Assembly (NCBI GenBank): GCA_022574265.1
Contig: JACZSI010000020.1
Span: 1-16,748 of the forward strand
Direction: 5' to 3'
Length of the DNA stretch: 16,748 nucleotides
Source: Chloroflexota bacterium
GTDB taxonomy: Bacteria > Chloroflexota > Dehalococcoidia > Lucifugimonadales > Australimonadaceae
Shown: one piece after another, positions 1 to 6,846 of the stretch
Numbering within the stretch: position 1 is the first letter of the stretch
Layout: the number at the start of each line of letters is the position of its first letter
Program-made: the position numbers and the translations under genes
Notes under the pieces: model-generated
Database searches by the model: none
Seen by the model: the letters and a program-made list of their open reading frames with translations, nothing else
Told to the model about the DNA's origin: nothing

Positions 1-588
1 CATCCGAAGCTCACGGACGAGATGGCCGCGTACGAGCGGCTGAAGGAGCTCGTTGAGCCGGGCGCACGCGGGCTGGATGCCGGGTGCGGCGCGGGCGCGC
101 GCGACGTCCACCTGCTCAGCCTCGCCGGCTTCGACATGGTCGGCGTCGACGTGGTCCCCGAGAACATCGAGGTTTCCAAATCGCTGCACCCGGAGCTCGC
201 CGACCGTCTATCGGTCGCCGACCTGGGCGAGCCGCTGCCGTTCGCCGACGCCTCGTTCGACTTCGCGGTCTGCGAGTCGGTCTTCCAGCACATGGACGAT
301 CACGCGGTGCTCGAGGTGTGCCTGCCGGAGCTCGCCCGCGTGGTGCGCCCGGGCGGCGTCATCCAGCTGCTGTTCAAGCGCGGCGAGGGGACGGTGACGA
401 TCCTCGACCCGGAGTACGACGCGGAGCGCTCGTTCCGCCTGTACGACGAGGCGGACGTGCTGGCGGCGTTGGGCAAGCACGGCGTGACGCTGATCGAGGC
501 GGAGACGCCGGAGGAGCTCGGCGGGCTGCTGTACGTGCAAGACCACCGCGAGATACCGATGTGCCTGATGTGGTGCCGCAGGGGGTAG
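1..588 (+). CDS. Class I SAM-dependent methyltransferase (5' end outside window)
   Basis: The reading frame is open from the first base, so the true start probably lies upstream; an internal ATG at 22 is available but has no ribosome site. The SAM-binding motif I is visible as LDAGCGAGARD, followed by an acidic residue at the end of strand 2 (GVDVVPENI) that would hold the ribose. Further on come the FDFAVCESVFQHM motif and the VVRPGGVIQLLF strand, the usual order of a Methyltransf_11-type Rossmann fold. The C-terminal part (EAETPEELGGLLYVQDHREIPMCLMW) completes the fold. The substrate cannot be told from sequence; small-molecule or quinone-type methylation are both possible. The gene is followed by a repeat-rich gap, so it is probably the last gene of its transcript. 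The family assignment is firm and the specific function unknown. Confidence 0.88.
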   Translation, partial: HPKLTDEMAAYERLKELVEPGARGLDAGCGAGARDVHLLSLAGFDMVGVDVVPENIEVSKSLHPELADRLSVADLGEPLPFADASFDFAVCESVFQHMDDHAVLEVCLPELARVVRPGGVIQLLFKRGEGTVTILDPEYDAERSFRLYDEADVLAALGKHGVTLIEAETPEELGGLLYVQDHREIPMCLMWCRRG

Positions 589-602
589 GTCTGCTCCGTG
601 GG

Positions 603-777
603 TTGATTCAGGCCCCCATGGCAACAGAACCGCTCGTGCTGAGCCTGTCGAAGTACGGGCCAGCGGTTGCACGCCGCCGACCAGGTGCTAGGCGAACGGT
701 CCCTCGCCCCCTTCGACTGCGCTCAGGACATGCTTCGACAGGCTCATGGTGAGCGGGCTTGATCCAGGCCAACATGG
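603..777. repeat. Imperfect 19-bp direct repeats flanking a repeat pair
   Basis: TTGATTCAGGCCCCCATGG at 603-621 and TTGATCCAGGCCAACATGG at 759-777 match at 16 of 19 positions. They bracket the inverted REP-like pair at 631-758. They could be remains of a larger repeat unit. Together with the palindromic element at 798-821 they account for most of the gap 589-894, in which I see no gene. Confidence 0.5.
631..758. repeat. REP-like inverted repeat pair (CTTCGACAGGCTCA family)
   Basis: CGCTCGTGCTGAGCCTGTCG at 631-650 faces CTTCGACAGGCTCATGGTGA at 733-752 in inverted orientation; a degenerate further arm (CTTCGACTGCGCTCAGGA) lies at 711-728. The same family recurs at 6526-6794. Such arms, when translated, give the LSLSKG / PERSRRG peptides that are often mis-called as protein in many bacterial genomes. 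The pair can fold into a long hairpin downstream of the methyltransferase stop. It is probably a non-autonomous intergenic repeat; no transposase gene is present in the window. Confidence 0.7.
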
Positions 778-797
778 CGCGGGAGCCGGCCGGCCGA

Positions 798-821
798 GGG
801 CGCACGCCGTGCGCCCCTACG
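798..821. repeat. Palindromic intergenic repeat, copy 1 of 4
   Basis: The core GGGCGCACGCCGTGCGCCC (798-816) is a perfect inverted repeat of two 9-base arms around one C, followed by CCTACG-type sequence. Identical or near-identical copies lie at 1258, 6463 and 6823. This copy is not attached to a minus-strand gene end, unlike the other three. Confidence 0.8.
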
Positions 822-894
822 GGCCGCGAGCGCCGCGGGTAGCGAGCGGGTAGACTGCCGGCGGCACGTAGCGCGCACCGCGGAGGAGGGACGC

Positions 895-1233
895 ATGGAG
901 ATCACGCGGCTGTATTCCGGTGACGATGGGGAGACGCACGTCGAGCTGATGACGCTGGAGTCGCACCCGGAGCTCGCCGAGCTCCAGAAGGCGAGCGGCA
1001 TCGTCTTCCGCAGCGCCGAGCCGGGGAACTTCTTGGACTGGCACCCCGCACCGCGGCGCCAGTTCGTGATCACGATCTCGGGCGAGGTGGAGATCGGGCT
1101 CGGCGACGGGACGGTGCACCGATTCGGGCCCGGCCACGTGAACCTGGCCGAGGACCTGACCGGGCGCGGCCACACGACCAGGGTGGTCGGCGACGTGCCG
1201 CGCGTGACGGCGACGATACCGCTGGAGGGCTGA
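895..1233 (+). CDS. Cupin-fold protein
   Basis: A 112-residue protein with an excellent ribosome site (GGAGGAGG at 881-888) before its ATG. Residues about 47-97 read as a single small cupin barrel: LDWHPAPRRQFVITISGEVE resembles cupin motif 1, then GLGDGTVHRFGPGHVNLAED and GRGHTTRVV resemble the inter-motif loop and motif 2. H50, H81 and H93 are candidate metal ligands, but the classical HxH...E pattern is incomplete, so metal binding is uncertain. Homologous stand-alone cupins are often called uncharacterised cupin-domain proteins. It is a single gene: it converges on lepA, and only 43 bases containing a palindromic repeat separate the two stop codons. A weak TAGACT -10 candidate sits at 851-856. 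Confidence 0.82.
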   Translation: MEITRLYSGDDGETHVELMTLESHPELAELQKASGIVFRSAEPGNFLDWHPAPRRQFVITISGEVEIGLGDGTVHRFGPGHVNLAEDLTGRGHTTRVVGDVPRVTATIPLEG

Positions 1234-1257
1234 TGGCCGCGCGGCGGGACCGGAGCC

Positions 1258-1281
1258 GGGCGCACGCCGTGCGCCCCTACG
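1258..1281. repeat. Palindromic intergenic repeat, copy 2, overlapping the lepA stop codon
   Basis: Same 19-base palindrome as at 798. Its CCCCTACG tail reads on the minus strand as CGTAGGGG, and the TAG in it (1279-1277) is the lepA stop codon. The hairpin therefore starts immediately after the lepA coding region and may end the transcripts of lepA and of the facing cupin gene, although there is no T tract. Confidence 0.8.
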
Positions 1282-3127
1282 AGTTCTTGCCCATCCTGAG
1301 GACGGCCAGGAAGGCCTCCTGCGGGACCTCGACGCTGCCGATGCGCTTCATGCGCTTCTTGCCCGCGGCCTGCTTCTCGAGCAGCTTGCGCTTGCGGGTG
1401 ATGTCGCCGCCGTAGCACTTCGCGAGGACGTTCTTGCGCATCGCTTTGATGGTCTCGCGAGCGATGACGCGGCTGCCGATGGCGGCCTGGATGGGTATGT
1501 CGAAGAGCTGGCGCGGGATCAGGCGGCGGAGCTGGTCCACGAGCGCTCTGCCCTGCGATTGAGCGCGGTCGCGGTGCATGATGAGCGACAGCTCGTCCAC
1601 GGGCACGGCGTTGACCAGGATGTCGAGGCGCACGAGCGGCGCCCGCTGGTATCCGCCGAAGGTGTAGTCCAGCGACGCGTAGCCGCGGCTGCGGGTCTTG
1701 ACCTGGTCGTAGAAGTCGACGATGACCTCGGCCATGGGCAGGGCCACGTCGAGGACGACGCGCGGGTCGCTCGACGGCATGCCCTCGCCCGAAGCTGGCT
1801 TCGCGGAGGCGGCTTCGAGGTATTCGGTGCGCTTGAAGGTGCCACGGCGGCCGTTGACGAGGTCCATCATGGCGCCGACGAAGCGGGACGGCGTGAGTAT
1901 GGTCACATCGAGCCAAGGCTCCTCGATGGCGTCGTACGTGCCGCCTTCGGGCAGGTCGGTGGGGCGCGAGATGTCGCGCACGGTGCCGTCGTTCATCAAG
2001 ACGCGGTAGCCGACGCTGGGCGCGGTGACGATGAGGTCCAGGTCGTACTCGCGCTCCAGCCGCTCCTGGACGATCTCCATGTGGAGCAGTCCCAAGAAGC
2101 CGCAGCGGAAGCCGGGGCCGAGGGCCTGGCTGTTCTCCGGCTCGTAGACGAGGGAGGCGTCGTTCATCTGGAGCCGCTCGAGCGCCTCGCGCAGGTCGTG
2201 GAACTCGGTGCCCTCGGCGGGGTAGAGCCCGGCGAAGACCATCGGTTTCTGCCCGCCGTAGCCCGGCAGCGGCGTCTCCGCGCCCCCGCGCGCCGTGGTG
2301 ATGGTGTCGCCGACGCGGACCTGGCCGACGCTTTTGAGGCCGGTGGCCACGTAGCCGACCTCGCCCGCCTCCAGGCTCGGCACGGGGGCCATGGCCGGCT
2401 TGAACACGCCGACCTCCAGCACGTCGGTCTGCGTATCGGTCGCCATCATGCGGATGCGCTCGGTACCGCGCACGACGCCGTCGGCCACGCGGACGTAGGC
2501 GAGCACGCCCTTGTAGGAGTCGTACTTGGAGTCGAAGACGAGCGCGCGGAGCGGCCGGTCCCGGTGCGCCTTGGGCGGCGGGATGCGCTCGACGATGGCT
2601 TCGAGCAGCTCGGCGACGCCGGTGCCGTTCTTGGCCGAGACCAGCAGCACCTCGCCGGCGGTGTATCCGAAGGCGGTCCCGAGCTCCGCGATGACGCGCT
2701 CCGGCTCGGCCGCGGGCAGGTCGATCTTGTTCACGACGGGGATGATGGTCAGGTCGTGCTCGATGGCGAGGTAGACGTTGGCGAGGGTCTGGGCCTGGAT
2801 GCCCTGGGTGGCGTCGACGACGAGCACGGCGCCCTCGCACGCGGCGATGCTGCGGGAGACCTCGTAGCTGAAGTCGACGTGGCCGGGGGTGTCGATCAGG
2901 TTGAGCTCGTAGGTCGAGCCGCCGGGGCTTTGGTAGCCCATGCGGACGGCCTGGGCCTTGATGGTGATGCCGCGCTCGCGCTCGAGGTCCATGGAGTCGA
3001 GGAGCTGCTCGTGCATCTCGCGCGCGGAGACGGTGCCGGTGATCTCCAGCATGCGGTCCGCCAGGGTGGACTTGCCGTGGTCGATGTGGGCGATGATGCA
3101 GTAGTTGCGGATGAAGGCTGGGTCCAT
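1277..3127 (-). CDS. lepA: Elongation factor 4 (LepA), ribosome back-translocating GTPase
   Basis: The 616-residue product has the length of the family (about 600). GTPase motifs are in order: G1 AHIDHGKS (residues 13-20), G2 threonine in RGITIK (about 52-57), G3 DTPGH (79-83), G4 NKID (133-136) and G5 SAK (164-166). The LepA-specific C-terminal signature CYGGDITRKRKLLEK followed by GKKRMKRIGSVEVPQEAF is intact. It acts on stalled or mis-translocated ribosomes at the membrane and in the cytosol. The start MDPAFIRNYCIIAHIDHGKS matches the family N-terminus; no strong ribosome site is visible before it. It follows hflC by 115 bases on the same strand, with two small hairpins in the gap, so it may be cotranscribed or have its own promoter. 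Its stop lies inside a palindromic repeat. Confidence 0.98.
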   Translation of the reverse strand: MDPAFIRNYCIIAHIDHGKSTLADRMLEITGTVSAREMHEQLLDSMDLERERGITIKAQAVRMGYQSPGGSTYELNLIDTPGHVDFSYEVSRSIAACEGAVLVVDATQGIQAQTLANVYLAIEHDLTIIPVVNKIDLPAAEPERVIAELGTAFGYTAGEVLLVSAKNGTGVAELLEAIVERIPPPKAHRDRPLRALVFDSKYDSYKGVLAYVRVADGVVRGTERIRMMATDTQTDVLEVGVFKPAMAPVPSLEAGEVGYVATGLKSVGQVRVGDTITTARGGAETPLPGYGGQKPMVFAGLYPAEGTEFHDLREALERLQMNDASLVYEPENSQALGPGFRCGFLGLLHMEIVQERLEREYDLDLIVTAPSVGYRVLMNDGTVRDISRPTDLPEGGTYDAIEEPWLDVTILTPSRFVGAMMDLVNGRRGTFKRTEYLEAASAKPASGEGMPSSDPRVVLDVALPMAEVIVDFYDQVKTRSRGYASLDYTFGGYQRAPLVRLDILVNAVPVDELSLIMHRDRAQSQGRALVDQLRRLIPRQLFDIPIQAAIGSRVIARETIKAMRKNVLAKCYGGDITRKRKLLEKQAAGKKRMKRIGSVEVPQEAFLAVLRMGKNS

Positions 3128-3140
3128 GCATCGATTCTAC

Positions 3141-3170
3141 AAGGGCACGGCCCTTGACCCCTAAAAGGGG
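3141..3170 (-). other. Two small hairpins in the lepA leader / hflC-lepA gap
   Basis: On the minus strand CCCCT-TTT-AGGGG (3170-3158) is followed by AAGGGC-CGT-GCCCTT (3155-3141), both perfect stems, ending 13 bases before the lepA ATG. No T tract follows, so they are not clear intrinsic terminators; they could slow readthrough from hflC or affect lepA translation. Confidence 0.4.
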
Positions 3171-3242
3171 CCGAAGCGCCAATCGGCGCGCGCCGCGCCG
3201 GTCAGGATGAGCGGGGCCAAGTCTGGGGGGCTAGCCGCCTGG

Positions 3243-4184
3243 CTATTCGACGAAGCCGGGCTGCTGGAGGAACTTGAACAGGTCGCTGTCGGCGGAGAGG
3301 ATGACCGTCGTCTGGCTTCCGAGGAAGACCTTGTAGGCTTCCAGGCTGCGCCGGAAGGCGAAGAGGTCGGGGTCCTGCTCGAGGGCCTCGGCCAGGATGC
3401 GGATCGCCTCTCCCTCGCCCTCACCACGGAGCTCGTTGGACTGCTTGTCGGCGTCCGCCGCGATGATCTCGACCCTGCGGTCGACGTCCGCGGTGCGGGT
3501 GCGGAAGTCCTGCTCGCCCTCGGCCCGGAGGCGGTCGGCCTGGACCTGCCGCTCGGAGCGCATCCGGCTGAAGATGTTCTCCTCGGTGGTCTCCGGGAAG
3601 TCCGCGCGCTTGATCCGCACGTCGACGATCCGGATGCCGAAGTCGTTCTCGGGAGCGTTGACCGCCGTGTTGGCGCTCAGGCGCGCCGCCGTGACGATGG
3701 CGAGGCGCGTCGGCACGCCGTCCGCCGTGAGGAGCTCCTCGACGACCGTGCGGTCCTGCTGAATCTCCAGGAGACGTCCGCCGATGATCTCTTCCTGCGT
3801 GCTCAGGCCGACCTCGTTGCGGAGCGCCGCGATGACGATCTGGCCGATGGTTGAGGCGGCCGATACCTCGTTCCGCAGCGTCTGGATGAACTTGCGGGGG
3901 TCGGTGATCTCGTAGCGGACGTAGGCGTCCACCTCCAAGAACTGGTTGTCCACGTCGGGCATGCTGGTGGGCGGCACGTCGATGCGCAGCACCCGGTTGT
4001 CCAGCCGGTTCACCGTGTCGATGAAGGGCACCCTCACCTTGAGACCCGGAGTGGTGTACACCTCGATGATCTCACCGAACCGCGTGATGACCACGGACTG
4101 GGTCTGGTCGACGGTGAAGAGGACCTGGTTCACGCCTACGAAGAGGGCGATGAGGGTCACTCCGAGAAGGATGAGAGCGCGCAT
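3243..4184 (-). CDS. hflC: HflC, SPFH/band 7 membrane protein, FtsH modulator subunit
   Basis: The 313-residue protein begins with a single membrane anchor (residues about 3-22, ALILLGVTLIALFVGVNQVL) followed by the SPFH domain start VDQTQSVVITRFGE and TPGLKVRVPFIDTVNRLDNR. The typical HflC elements IKRADFPE and FSRMRSERQ are present around residues 192-213, followed by a helical, charged coiled-coil-like region with AEGEQDFRTRTADVDRR. It pairs with HflK in a large membrane ring that regulates the FtsH protease. The gene starts two bases after the hflK stop (TAA-CC-ATG), and its ribosome site GGAGGAGGAG is made by the glutamate codons ending hflK, which implies translational coupling. Confidence 0.96.
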   Translation of the reverse strand: MRALILLGVTLIALFVGVNQVLFTVDQTQSVVITRFGEIIEVYTTPGLKVRVPFIDTVNRLDNRVLRIDVPPTSMPDVDNQFLEVDAYVRYEITDPRKFIQTLRNEVSAASTIGQIVIAALRNEVGLSTQEEIIGGRLLEIQQDRTVVEELLTADGVPTRLAIVTAARLSANTAVNAPENDFGIRIVDVRIKRADFPETTEENIFSRMRSERQVQADRLRAEGEQDFRTRTADVDRRVEIIAADADKQSNELRGEGEGEAIRILAEALEQDPDLFAFRRSLEAYKVFLGSQTTVILSADSDLFKFLQQPGFVE

Positions 4185-4186
4185 GG

Positions 4187-5269
4187 TTACTCCTCCTCCT
4201 CTTCCGTTGCCGGAGGCGGCGCGAACGGGATGTCCCCGCCGCTGAGCGAGAGGAAGGGCAGGACGCCGGCGCCGGCCTTGGGGTCGATCACGTAGATCCT
4301 GATGCCGGGCAGGATCTCCTCCATCGCCTCCAGGTAGAGACGCTGGCGGGTGACGTTGACGGACTTCTCGTACTCGGCGAGGACCGAGAGGAACTCGGAC
4401 GCTTCACCCTCGGCGCGGGCGACGCGGGCGTTCTTGAACGCGGTTGCCGCCTGGATCACCTGCTGCGCGGAGCCGACGGCCCTCGGTAGCCGGTCCTGCT
4501 CGTAGGCGAGCGCCTGGTTGGTGCGCGTTTCCTTGTCGACGCGGGCCCGGTTGACGTCGTCGAAGGCGTCCCGCACGACGTCGGGTGGCTCGACGGTCTG
4601 GAGCTGGATGGAGAGGATCTCGATGCCGGCCCCGTAGTCGTCGAGGATGCTCTGGAGGAGCGTCCTGGTGGAGTCCTGTACCTCGGTCTTGGCGACGCGG
4701 AGGGGGTCGTCGATGCTGCGCTGGCCGATCACCTGCCGCAGGGCCGCCTCCGTGGCGTCCTTGAGCGTGCGTCCGTCCGGGAGGCCCTCGCGTGACTCGG
4801 GGCGCTCGGGGTCGCCGGGGTCGTCCACGTTGAAGAGGAAGTCGCCGAGGTTCTTGATCCGGTACTGGACGACGAGGTTGACGTCCACGATGTTCAGATC
4901 GCCGGTGATCATCTCGGCTTCGACGGGCACGCTGAGGTTGCCTTCCGACCGGAACCCCAGCTCCATGCGCTTGGTCTCGAGCACGCTCTCGACGTTCACC
5001 GTGCCGATGGGTGAAGGGGGGTACCAGTGGAGCCCGGTGCCCTCGGTGCCGCGGAACTCCCCGAAGAGACGCACCGCCGCCTGCTCCGACGGTCCGACGG
5101 TGTAGACGCCGCTCGCCGCCCAGAGCGCCAGGATGACGAACAGGCCGCCGAAGAAGATCACGCCGAAACCGCCCCCGCCGGGAAGGCGGGCGCGTATCTT
5201 GTCCCAACTCTGCTGGAGGTTCCTGATCAGCTGATCAGGATCGAACTCCGGCCTGCGATCTCCGTACAT
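4187..5269 (-). CDS. hflK: HflK, SPFH/band 7 membrane protein, FtsH modulator subunit
   Basis: I place the start at MYGDRRPEFDPDQLIRNLQQ, with AAAGGA eight bases before the ATG, giving 360 residues. The order is a short cytoplasmic N-terminus with a glycine-rich patch (GGGGFG), one membrane helix (about 36-54, VIFFGGLFVILALWAASGVY), the SPFH domain starting TVGPSEQAAVRLFGEFRG, then GLHWYPPSPIGTVN, and the HflK hallmark EYEKSVNVTRQRLYLEAMEE before a flexible tail ending in five glutamates. The usual long glycine-rich N-terminus of proteobacterial HflK is short here. First gene of the hflK-hflC pair; a perfect 20-base palindrome lies near its 5' end and a promoter is visible upstream. Confidence 0.96.
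   Translation of the reverse strand: MYGDRRPEFDPDQLIRNLQQSWDKIRARLPGGGGFGVIFFGGLFVILALWAASGVYTVGPSEQAAVRLFGEFRGTEGTGLHWYPPSPIGTVNVESVLETKRMELGFRSEGNLSVPVEAEMITGDLNIVDVNLVVQYRIKNLGDFLFNVDDPGDPERPESREGLPDGRTLKDATEAALRQVIGQRSIDDPLRVAKTEVQDSTRTLLQSILDDYGAGIEILSIQLQTVEPPDVVRDAFDDVNRARVDKETRTNQALAYEQDRLPRAVGSAQQVIQAATAFKNARVARAEGEASEFLSVLAEYEKSVNVTRQRLYLEAMEEILPGIRIYVIDPKAGAGVLPFLSLSGGDIPFAPPPATEEEEE
5221..5240. other. Perfect 20-bp palindrome inside the 5' end of hflK
   Basis: TCCTGATCAGCTGATCAGGA equals its own reverse complement over all 20 bases. It starts about 29 bases inside hflK (codons for the DPDQLIR stretch). It could be a protein-binding site or an mRNA structure, or chance constrained by coding. 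Confidence 0.6.
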
Positions 5270-5319
5270 GTGGTCCTTTCGCCCCCGGTCGCGCCGTTGC
5301 CGGGTGGAGGGCGGACGCA

Positions 5320-5349
5320 AGTGTACGGGCAGGTGCTTCGCACTGTCAA
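5320..5349 (-). promoter_or_regulatory. Sigma-70-type promoter for hflKC
   Basis: On the minus strand a perfect TTGACA (5349-5344) is followed after 18 bases by TACACT (5325-5320), which matches four of six -10 bases. Transcription would start near 5313, leaving a leader of about 44 bases before the hflK ATG. Confidence 0.55.
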
Positions 5350-5383
5350 CGAAGCGATAGCCGCGGCCTGGGTGCCCGCCCCG

Positions 5384-5412
5384 TTGACGGGGCTTCAGTG
5401 GGCTTGTAGCGT
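5384..5412 (+). promoter_or_regulatory. Possible promoter for the PfkB kinase gene
   Basis: TTGACG (5384-5389), 17-base spacer, TAGCGT (5407-5412). The -35 matches five of six bases and the -10 only three, so this is tentative. Placement 29 bases before the ATG is reasonable. Confidence 0.33.
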
Positions 5413-5440
5413 CGGAACCGGGGAAGCGAGGGGCACGCGC

Positions 5441-6448
5441 ATGGCCTACGACTACGACGTGTACGCGCTCGGAAACGCGATCGTGGACACCGAGATCTCG
5501 GTTGACGACGACTTCCTGTCCGCGAACGGCTTGTCGAAGGGGACGATGAGCCTGGTCTCGGAGCAGCTTCAGGCGGCACTGGCACACCGGCTCACCGGGC
5601 GCCCGAGGCACGGCGCGGCCGGGGGGTCGGCGGCCAACACGGCGGTCGGCGTCGCGCGGTTCGGCGGCAGGGCGGCCTTCGCCGGCAAGATCGGCTCGGA
5701 CGAGGACGGCGCGCTCTACCGGCGCGCCATGGCGGAGGCTGGCGTGGCCTTCGAGGTCGAGGAGGTCGGCGGCTCGCCCACCGGGTCGTCGCTGATCCTG
5801 GTGACGCCCGACGGAGAGCGCACGATGCAGACGAACCTCGGCGCGTCGTACCACCTCACGGTGGCCGACGTCGACCCCGGCCGCATCGGACGCAGCCAGG
5901 TCCTGTACGTGGAGGGCTATCTGTTCGGCTCGCCCTCGACCGCGGCGGTCGTCCGCCACGCCATGGATGCCGCGGCCTCGGCCGGTATCCGCATCGCGCT
6001 GAGCCTTTCCGACCCCAGCATGGTCGCGAACTTCGGCGACGCCGTCCGCGCCGCGACCCGCGCGAAGGTGGACGTGCTGTTCTGCAACGAGCACGAGGCC
6101 GCCGTCTACACGGGCCGGGGGCGCCGCGAGGAGTCGCTCGCGGCGCTGGCGAAGGACTGCGCGCTCGTCTTCATGACCGTCGGCGGCGATGGATCGCTGA
6201 TCGCCGACGGCGGCGAGGTCACGAAGGTTGAGGGCTACGACGTGCCGGTGGTGGACACGACGGGCGCGGGGGACATGTACGCCGCGGGCGTGCTCTACGG
6301 CCTGACGCACGGGCTGAGGCCGGCGCAGTCGGGCAAGCTGGGGTCGTTCGCGGCGGCGCGGATCGTCGCGCAGGTCGGCCCGCGGCTGGAGGGGCCGCTG
6401 CCGGGCGCGGACCGCATCCTCGACGGCGCGCAGCCGTTGGACACGTAG
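5441..6448 (+). CDS. PfkB-family carbohydrate/nucleoside kinase (adenosine kinase-like)
   Basis: The 335-residue protein shows both PfkB signatures: GGSAANTAVGVARFGGRAAF at 61-80 followed by GKIGSDEDG, and DTTGAGD at 272-278, in which D278 would be the catalytic base next to the anion hole. The nucleotide-side motif FCNEHEAAVYTG is also present. The N-terminal ALGNAIVD and the GERTMQTNLGAS segment resemble bacterial adenosine kinase-like members more than ribokinase or fructokinase, but the substrate cannot be settled from sequence alone. The reaction is ATP-dependent phosphorylation of a sugar hydroxyl. The ATG follows a modest purine-rich stretch (GGGAAGCGAGGGG). It diverges from hflK, with 171 bases between the starts, and is followed by a repeat block. 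Confidence 0.88.
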   Translation: MAYDYDVYALGNAIVDTEISVDDDFLSANGLSKGTMSLVSEQLQAALAHRLTGRPRHGAAGGSAANTAVGVARFGGRAAFAGKIGSDEDGALYRRAMAEAGVAFEVEEVGGSPTGSSLILVTPDGERTMQTNLGASYHLTVADVDPGRIGRSQVLYVEGYLFGSPSTAAVVRHAMDAAASAGIRIALSLSDPSMVANFGDAVRAATRAKVDVLFCNEHEAAVYTGRGRREESLAALAKDCALVFMTVGGDGSLIADGGEVTKVEGYDVPVVDTTGAGDMYAAGVLYGLTHGLRPAQSGKLGSFAAARIVAQVGPRLEGPLPGADRILDGAQPLDT

Positions 6449-6462
6449 GCGGCGCGCCGCGA

Positions 6463-6486
6463 GGGCGCACGCCGTGCGCCCCTACG
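6463..6486. repeat. Palindromic intergenic repeat, copy 3
   Basis: Exact copy of the 19-base palindrome followed by CCTACG, 14 bases after the kinase stop. On the minus strand its TAG closes the ten-codon MetE-like remnant at 6482-6514, exactly as copy 4 closes the intact MetE-like gene. Confidence 0.8.
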
Positions 6487-6514
6487 ACCAGAGGCGTTCC
6501 GTGGCGATGGCCGC
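6482..6514 (-). pseudogene. Remnant of the 3' end of a MetE-like gene
   Basis: Read on the minus strand, this stretch encodes AAIATERLWS and then TAG. The intact gene at 6842 ends AAIASERLWS-TAG. Including the adjoining palindromic repeat, about 52 bases (6463-6515 versus 6823-6875) match with four differences, one of them silent and one a Ser/Thr exchange; similarity stops abruptly upstream of the alanine codons. It is either the residue of a deleted paralogue or gene-end sequence carried along with a copy of the repeat. Confidence 0.6.
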
Positions 6515-6525
6515 ACGGCCGCAGC

Positions 6526-6794
6526 ACCGCTCGTGCTGAGCTTGTCGAAGTACGAGCAAGCGCTTTGCCTCAGGCCACGGCCCTCCTGGTCAGGCCTTCC
6601 CTCGCCCTTCGACAGGCTCAGGGTGAGCGGGGATCTGTCGAAGCGCACGTGGCGACGGCACCGCTCCTGCTGAGCTTGTCGAAGTACGAGCACGCGCATC
6701 ACTTCAGGCTGCTGTCCGCCTGAGCAACCCTCCGCTCGCCCTTCGACAGGCTCAGGGTGAGCGAGGATCTGTCCAAGCGCACGCGGCGGACGGC
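6526..6794. repeat. Tandem duplication of an inverted REP-like pair
   Basis: Two imperfect units, 6526-6658 and 6659-6794, both begin ACCGCTC; a third ACCGCTC at 6795 breaks off. Each unit has a forward arm (TGCTGAGCTTGTCGAAGTAC at 6534-6553 and 6668-6687) and an inverted arm (CTTCGACAGGCTCAGGGTGA at 6607-6626 and 6741-6760), followed by GGATCTGTC and AAGCGCACG. The arms can pair into long hairpins with loops of about 50 bases. With the palindromic copies on both sides and the MetE-like remnant, they fill the gap 6449-6841, in which I see no intact gene. Confidence 0.78.
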
Positions 6795-6822
6795 ACCGCT
6801 CGGGCCACGTCCAGCGGGAGTC

Positions 6823-6846
6823 GGGCGCAGGCCGTGCGCCCCTACG
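6823..6846. repeat. Palindromic intergenic repeat, copy 4, overlapping the MetE-like stop codon
   Basis: One base differs from the other copies (GGGCGCAGG for GGGCGCACG), weakening the stem by one pair. The minus-strand TAG in its tail (6844-6842) is the stop codon of the MetE-like gene, so the hairpin begins directly after that gene. Confidence 0.75.

Noticed and set aside
744..3182. Long open frames overlapping lepA on both strands
   Set aside because: They are arginine/alanine/proline-rich or acidic low-complexity translations produced by high GC; lepA itself explains the region fully.
5270..6310. Upstream extension of the hflK frame and long 5' extension of the kinase frame
   Set aside because: Both would overlap the divergent neighbour and its promoter. 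The chosen starts match family N-termini, and hflK also has a ribosome site.
6526..6794. CRISPR array
   Set aside because: The repeats alternate in orientation, are imperfect, and have no unique spacers of constant length; no cas gene is present.
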